Origin: Sulfurimonas sp. HSL3-7
GTDB lineage: Bacteria; Campylobacterota; Campylobacteria; Campylobacterales; Sulfurimonadaceae
NCBI RefSeq assembly: GCF_039645985.1
Contig: NZ_CP147919.1
Location: forward strand, 1,364,001 to 1,428,000
Length of the DNA stretch: 64,000 nucleotides
Direction of reading: 5' to 3'
In this document: piece by piece, positions 61,707 to 64,000 of the stretch
Numbering within the stretch: position 1 is the stretch's first letter
How the letters are laid out: each line of letters starts with the position of its first letter
Translations under genes and position numbers: made by a program
Notes under the pieces: generated by a model
Databases searched by the model: none
What the model saw: the letters and a program-made list of their open reading frames with translations, nothing else
What the model was told of the DNA's origin: nothing

Positions 61707-63461
61707 CTATTTTGCCGATTCGCGAAGACGGATATGAAGATCGCGAAGCTGTGCATTGTCTACTGTACTTGGCGCTTTTGTCAGGATACACGACGCTTTC
61801 TGTGTTTTAGGGAAAGCGATAACGTCACGGATACTCTCTTTGTTCGCCAGCAACATGATAAAACGGTCAAATCCCAGCGCAAAACCGCCGTGTGGCGGCG
61901 CACCGAACTTAAGCGCGTCAAGCAGGAAGCCGAATTTGTCCTGTGCCTCTTCCTCTTCGATACCGAGAAGTTCGAAGATCTTCTCCTGAATATCCTGTTT
62001 ATGGATACGGATCGAACCGCCGCCGAGCTCAACACCGTTAAGAACGATATCGTATGCGATCGACTCGATGTCTTCGATATGTTCATGCTTAAGGTCTTTT
62101 GGCATCGTGAACGGGTGGTGAAGGGCTTTCACACGGCCGTCTTCGATCTCGAACATCGGGAAGTCGACAACCCACAGGAATTCAAACTTGCCTTCAGGAA
62201 TAAGGTTCATCTTCTCATGCTCGGCAATGAAGGTTCGGAAGCGTCCCATATAATCCCAGACTGTTTTCTTGTCACCGGCACCGAAGAAGACGACATCGCC
62301 TACTTCAAGTTCCGTACGCTCGATAATGAGCTGAATATCTTCTTCGGAGAAGAACTTCGTAAGCGGCCCTTTAAGACCATCTTCTTTAAGCTGGAAGTAA
62401 CCCAGGCCTTTGGCACCGAATTTGCGTACATAATCTTCAAACGACTTCATCTCGCGTTTCGAAAAGACAAGGTCGGCACCCGGAACACGAAGCGCTTTAA
62501 TACGGTTCATCTTGGGGTTCGAAGCGATAGAGGTGAAGATCTCGTTGTCACAGCGTTCAAAGATGTCGATGACATCGACCATCTTCAGCTCATAACGCAT
62601 ATCCGGTTTGTCGGAACCGTAAAACTCCATTGCATCACTGTGGCTCATGCGTGCAAATGGTGTCTGGATCTTGTGACCGCATGCCTCGAACATCTCACTG
62701 ATCAAAGTCTCTGCTACGCTGATCACATCTTCCTGGTCACAGAAACTCATCTCGACATCTATCTGCGTGAACTCCGGCTGACGATCGGCACGAAGGTCTT
62801 CGTCACGGAAACATTTCGCGATCTGGAAATAACGGTCAAAACCGCCGACCATCAACAGTTGTTTGAAAAGCTGCGGCGATTGCGGGAGGGCATAAAACTC
62901 GCCGTCATGGACACGTGACGGTACCAGGTAGTCACGGGCGCCTTCCGGAGTGGATTTTGTAAGGATCGGTGTCTCGACTTCCAGGAACCCAAGTTTATCA
63001 AGCGCATTGCGGGCAGCGATAGCTGCTTTTGAACGCAGAAGAAAAGTATCGTAAGAACTTTTTGCACGTAGATCCAAATAACGGTATTTGAGCTTGGTCT
63101 CTTCACCGACCTTCTCGTCACCGATGACGAACGGCATAGGAGCAGAACGGTTCTCAATGACCAATTCATCGACAACGACTTCGATAGCACCCGTTTTAAG
63201 ACGAGGGTTTACCAACCCTTCGCCGCGGGCACGGATCGTCCCTTTGGCAAGGAGTACGAACTCGTCACGTACTTCGCTTGCTATTTTGTGCGCTTCAGCA
63301 TTGTCAGCAGGGTCACACACCAGCTGGATAAGACCGCTTTTGTCTCGCAGGTCGATAAAGATGATACCGCCATGGTCGCGGTAGCTGTTTGCCCATCCGG
63401 CAAGTTCAACTTTATCTCCGATATTTTTTTCGTCTAAATCTGTACAGTAATGACTTCTCAC
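61707..63461 (-). CDS. aspS: Aspartyl-tRNA synthetase
   Basis: AspRS, 584 residues, class IIb. N-terminal OB-fold anticodon domain [32 protein letters not shown]; catalytic motifs: [26 protein letters not shown] (motif 1 region), [48 protein letters not shown] (motif 2) and [13 protein letters not shown] (motif 3). His30 in the RDHGG turn matches the non-discriminating forms that charge both tRNA-Asp and tRNA-Asn, consistent with gatC at 868-1158. GTG 63461 has AGGA at eight bases; the frame extends to TTG 63476 without a good site. Confidence 0.95.
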   Translation of the reverse strand: MRSHYCTDLDEKNIGDKVELAGWANSYRDHGGIIFIDLRDKSGLIQLVCDPADNAEAHKIASEVRDEFVLLAKGTIRARGEGLVNPRLKTGAIEVVVDELVIENRSAPMPFVIGDEKVGEETKLKYRYLDLRAKSSYDTFLLRSKAAIAARNALDKLGFLEVETPILTKSTPEGARDYLVPSRVHDGEFYALPQSPQLFKQLLMVGGFDRYFQIAKCFRDEDLRADRQPEFTQIDVEMSFCDQEDVISVAETLISEMFEACGHKIQTPFARMSHSDAMEFYGSDKPDMRYELKMVDVIDIFERCDNEIFTSIASNPKMNRIKALRVPGADLVFSKREMKSFEDYVRKFGAKGLGYFQLKEDGLKGPLTKFFSEEDIQLIIERTELEVGDVVFFGAGDKKTVWDYMGRFRTFIAEHEKMNLIPEGKFEFLWVVDFPMFEIEDGRVKALHHPFTMPKDLKHEHIEDIESIAYDIVLNGVELGGGSIRIHKQDIQEKIFELLGIEEEEAQDKFGFLLDALKFGAPPHGGFALGFDRFIMLLANKESIRDVIAFPKTQKASCILTKAPSTVDNAQLRDLHIRLRESAK

Positions 63462-63490
63462 CGAGAAAATCCTCAAAAATAATTTTCGCG

Positions 63491-63496
63491 ATTATA
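63491..63496 (-). promoter_or_regulatory. -10 box of aspS
   Basis: TATAAT on the minus strand, about 30 bases upstream of GTG 63461. It shares the 147-base divergent gap with the nadK promoter. Confidence 0.55.
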
Positions 63497-63572
63497 GCTA
63501 AAACTCTTTAAAAGCATGATTGAGAAGAGCTTTCAAAGTGCCATTTATTTCAAAGCATTTGGAAGAATTCGC

Positions 63573-63578
63573 TATAAT
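63573..63578 (+). promoter_or_regulatory. -10 box of nadK
   Basis: TATAAT in the divergent gap, 31 bases before the TTG start of nadK. AAAAGG at 63594-63599 is the ribosome site. Confidence 0.55.
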
Positions 63579-63608
63579 CAGGGAACAATAATCAAAAGGC
63601 CAACTGAT

Positions 63609-64000
63609 TTGGAACCATTAACAATAAACAGCATTGGGGTTATTCTGCGCCCTTCGACACCGGAACTCAAAGATGCGTTTTATCAGCTAAAGTCTATTTT
63701 TGAAGCGCATGCGATCGAAGTCATCATCGACAATATCAGCGGCAGCATGATCAATGTGATGGGACAGGAGTTCGACATGATGTGCCAAAACGCCGACATC
63801 CTGGTAACACTCGGCGGTGACGGAACGCTTATATCCGCCGTGCGCCGCTCTTTTAAATACAAGATCCCCGTACTTGGTATACATGCCGGCAAGCTCGGTT
63901 TTTTGGCGGATTTCGATATGGATGAGCTCAATGCCTTCATCCCAAGACTTAAAAGCGGTGATTTCCGCATCGACAAAAGAGCGATGCTGCAGGTGACTAT
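63609..64000 (+). CDS. nadK: NAD kinase (3' part outside window)
   Basis: The first 130 residues of NAD kinase, which phosphorylates NAD to NADP. It begins at TTG 63609 (EPLTINSIGVILRPSTPEL), contains the hallmark GGDGT with catalytic Asp71 (ILVTLGGDGTLISAVRRSF) and the GIHAGKLGFLAD motif. The gene is cut by the window end. The TTG start has AAAAGG 9 bases upstream and TATAAT further up. In C. jejuni the same neighbours occur (adk-aspS, divergent nadK). Confidence 0.9.
   Translation, partial: MEPLTINSIGVILRPSTPELKDAFYQLKSIFEAHAIEVIIDNISGSMINVMGQEFDMMCQNADILVTLGGDGTLISAVRRSFKYKIPVLGIHAGKLGFLADFDMDELNAFIPRLKSGDFRIDKRAMLQVT

Noticed and set aside
61734-62918. 394-residue plus-strand frame opposite aspS
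   Set aside because: Long antisense open frame caused by codon bias in aspS; the minus-strand protein has all class II synthetase motifs.
1-64000. CRISPR array, tRNA, rRNA, IS element or prophage structural genes
   Set aside because: No regularly spaced repeats, cloverleaf sequences, rRNA segments, transposases or phage morphogenesis genes were recognised.

Overview
The window is a gene-dense bacterial chromosome segment with mixed strands, short intergenic gaps and many 1-14 bp overlaps. Gene content and order point to a Campylobacterota (Epsilonproteobacteria) genome, most likely a free-living Sulfurimonas/Sulfurovum/Sulfuricurvum-type organism. The evidence is the adk-aspS-nadK block, the hemL/AtpZ block, short-form HisG, long-form DapD, an Asp-tRNA amidotransferase subunit (GatC) with an AspRS carrying a non-discriminating-type residue, several small c-type cytochromes, and T-rich promoters with a strong TATAAT box and no obvious -35. 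The genus is inference. No rRNA, tRNA, CRISPR array, IS element or att site was recognised. No gene-free stretch exceeds about 300 bases.

Layout. 1-1158 (-): partial pilT, an ArsC/Spx-family protein and gatC. 1277-6130 (+): a YfgM/BamB-like envelope pair, a Xer-type recombinase, coaX, hisG and a methyltransferase. 6405-9435: a cytochrome c, a methyltransferase, and a Fe-S scaffold-like / ferritin-like / NifX-like group. 9649-14428 (+): a YgiQ radical SAM protein, an ArsB/NhaD-type transporter, a TraB/GumN protein and a probable outer-membrane protein. 14525-17145 (+): a DUF3137-like gene broken by one frameshift, then an AT-rich two-gene cassette (unknown protein plus NUDIX). 17261-21123: ychF, then a LapG protease/LapD c-di-GMP receptor pair. 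21180-27931 (-): pcm, pepA, trpB, apt, rpiB, an M50 protease, lepB and folD. 27993-29268 (+): a cytochrome c overlapping a CitE-like lyase. 29255-34949 (-): a tripartite RND efflux system. 35082-40822: a TonB-like protein, hemL, an AtpZ-like protein, membrane proteins and rpoD. 41081-44185 (+): leuD-leuB, purU, trmL and a 50-residue membrane peptide. 44225-46678: a CI/LexA-type S24 regulator next to a C40 peptidoglycan hydrolase, with a tiny amphipathic peptide gene divergent from it. 46834-52867: dapD, ankyrin and lipoprotein genes, a rhodanese, a diiron protein, an RHH protein, a phosphoesterase and a CinA-like protein. 52978-61100 (+): a fatty-acid beta-oxidation cluster. 61120-64000: adk, aspS and the start of nadK.

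How the genes work together. Most of the window is housekeeping: amino acids (His, Trp, Leu, Lys), CoA, heme, folate, translation and envelope biogenesis. Three regions look accessory or under-described. The first is the beta-oxidation operon (thiolase, FadJ-type multifunctional enzyme, FadE-type dehydrogenase, and a fused acyltransferase/alpha-beta hydrolase); it is uncommon for this phylum and lacks FadD and FadL locally. The second is the S24-repressor/C40-hydrolase/amphipathic-peptide locus, arranged around a perfect palindrome like a phage-type switch. The third is the AT-rich unknown-protein/NUDIX cassette beside a freshly broken gene. Small genes at 3672-3821, 44033-44185, 44225-44308 and 52978-53175 were found by reading the sequence directly; their reality ranges from likely to tentative.
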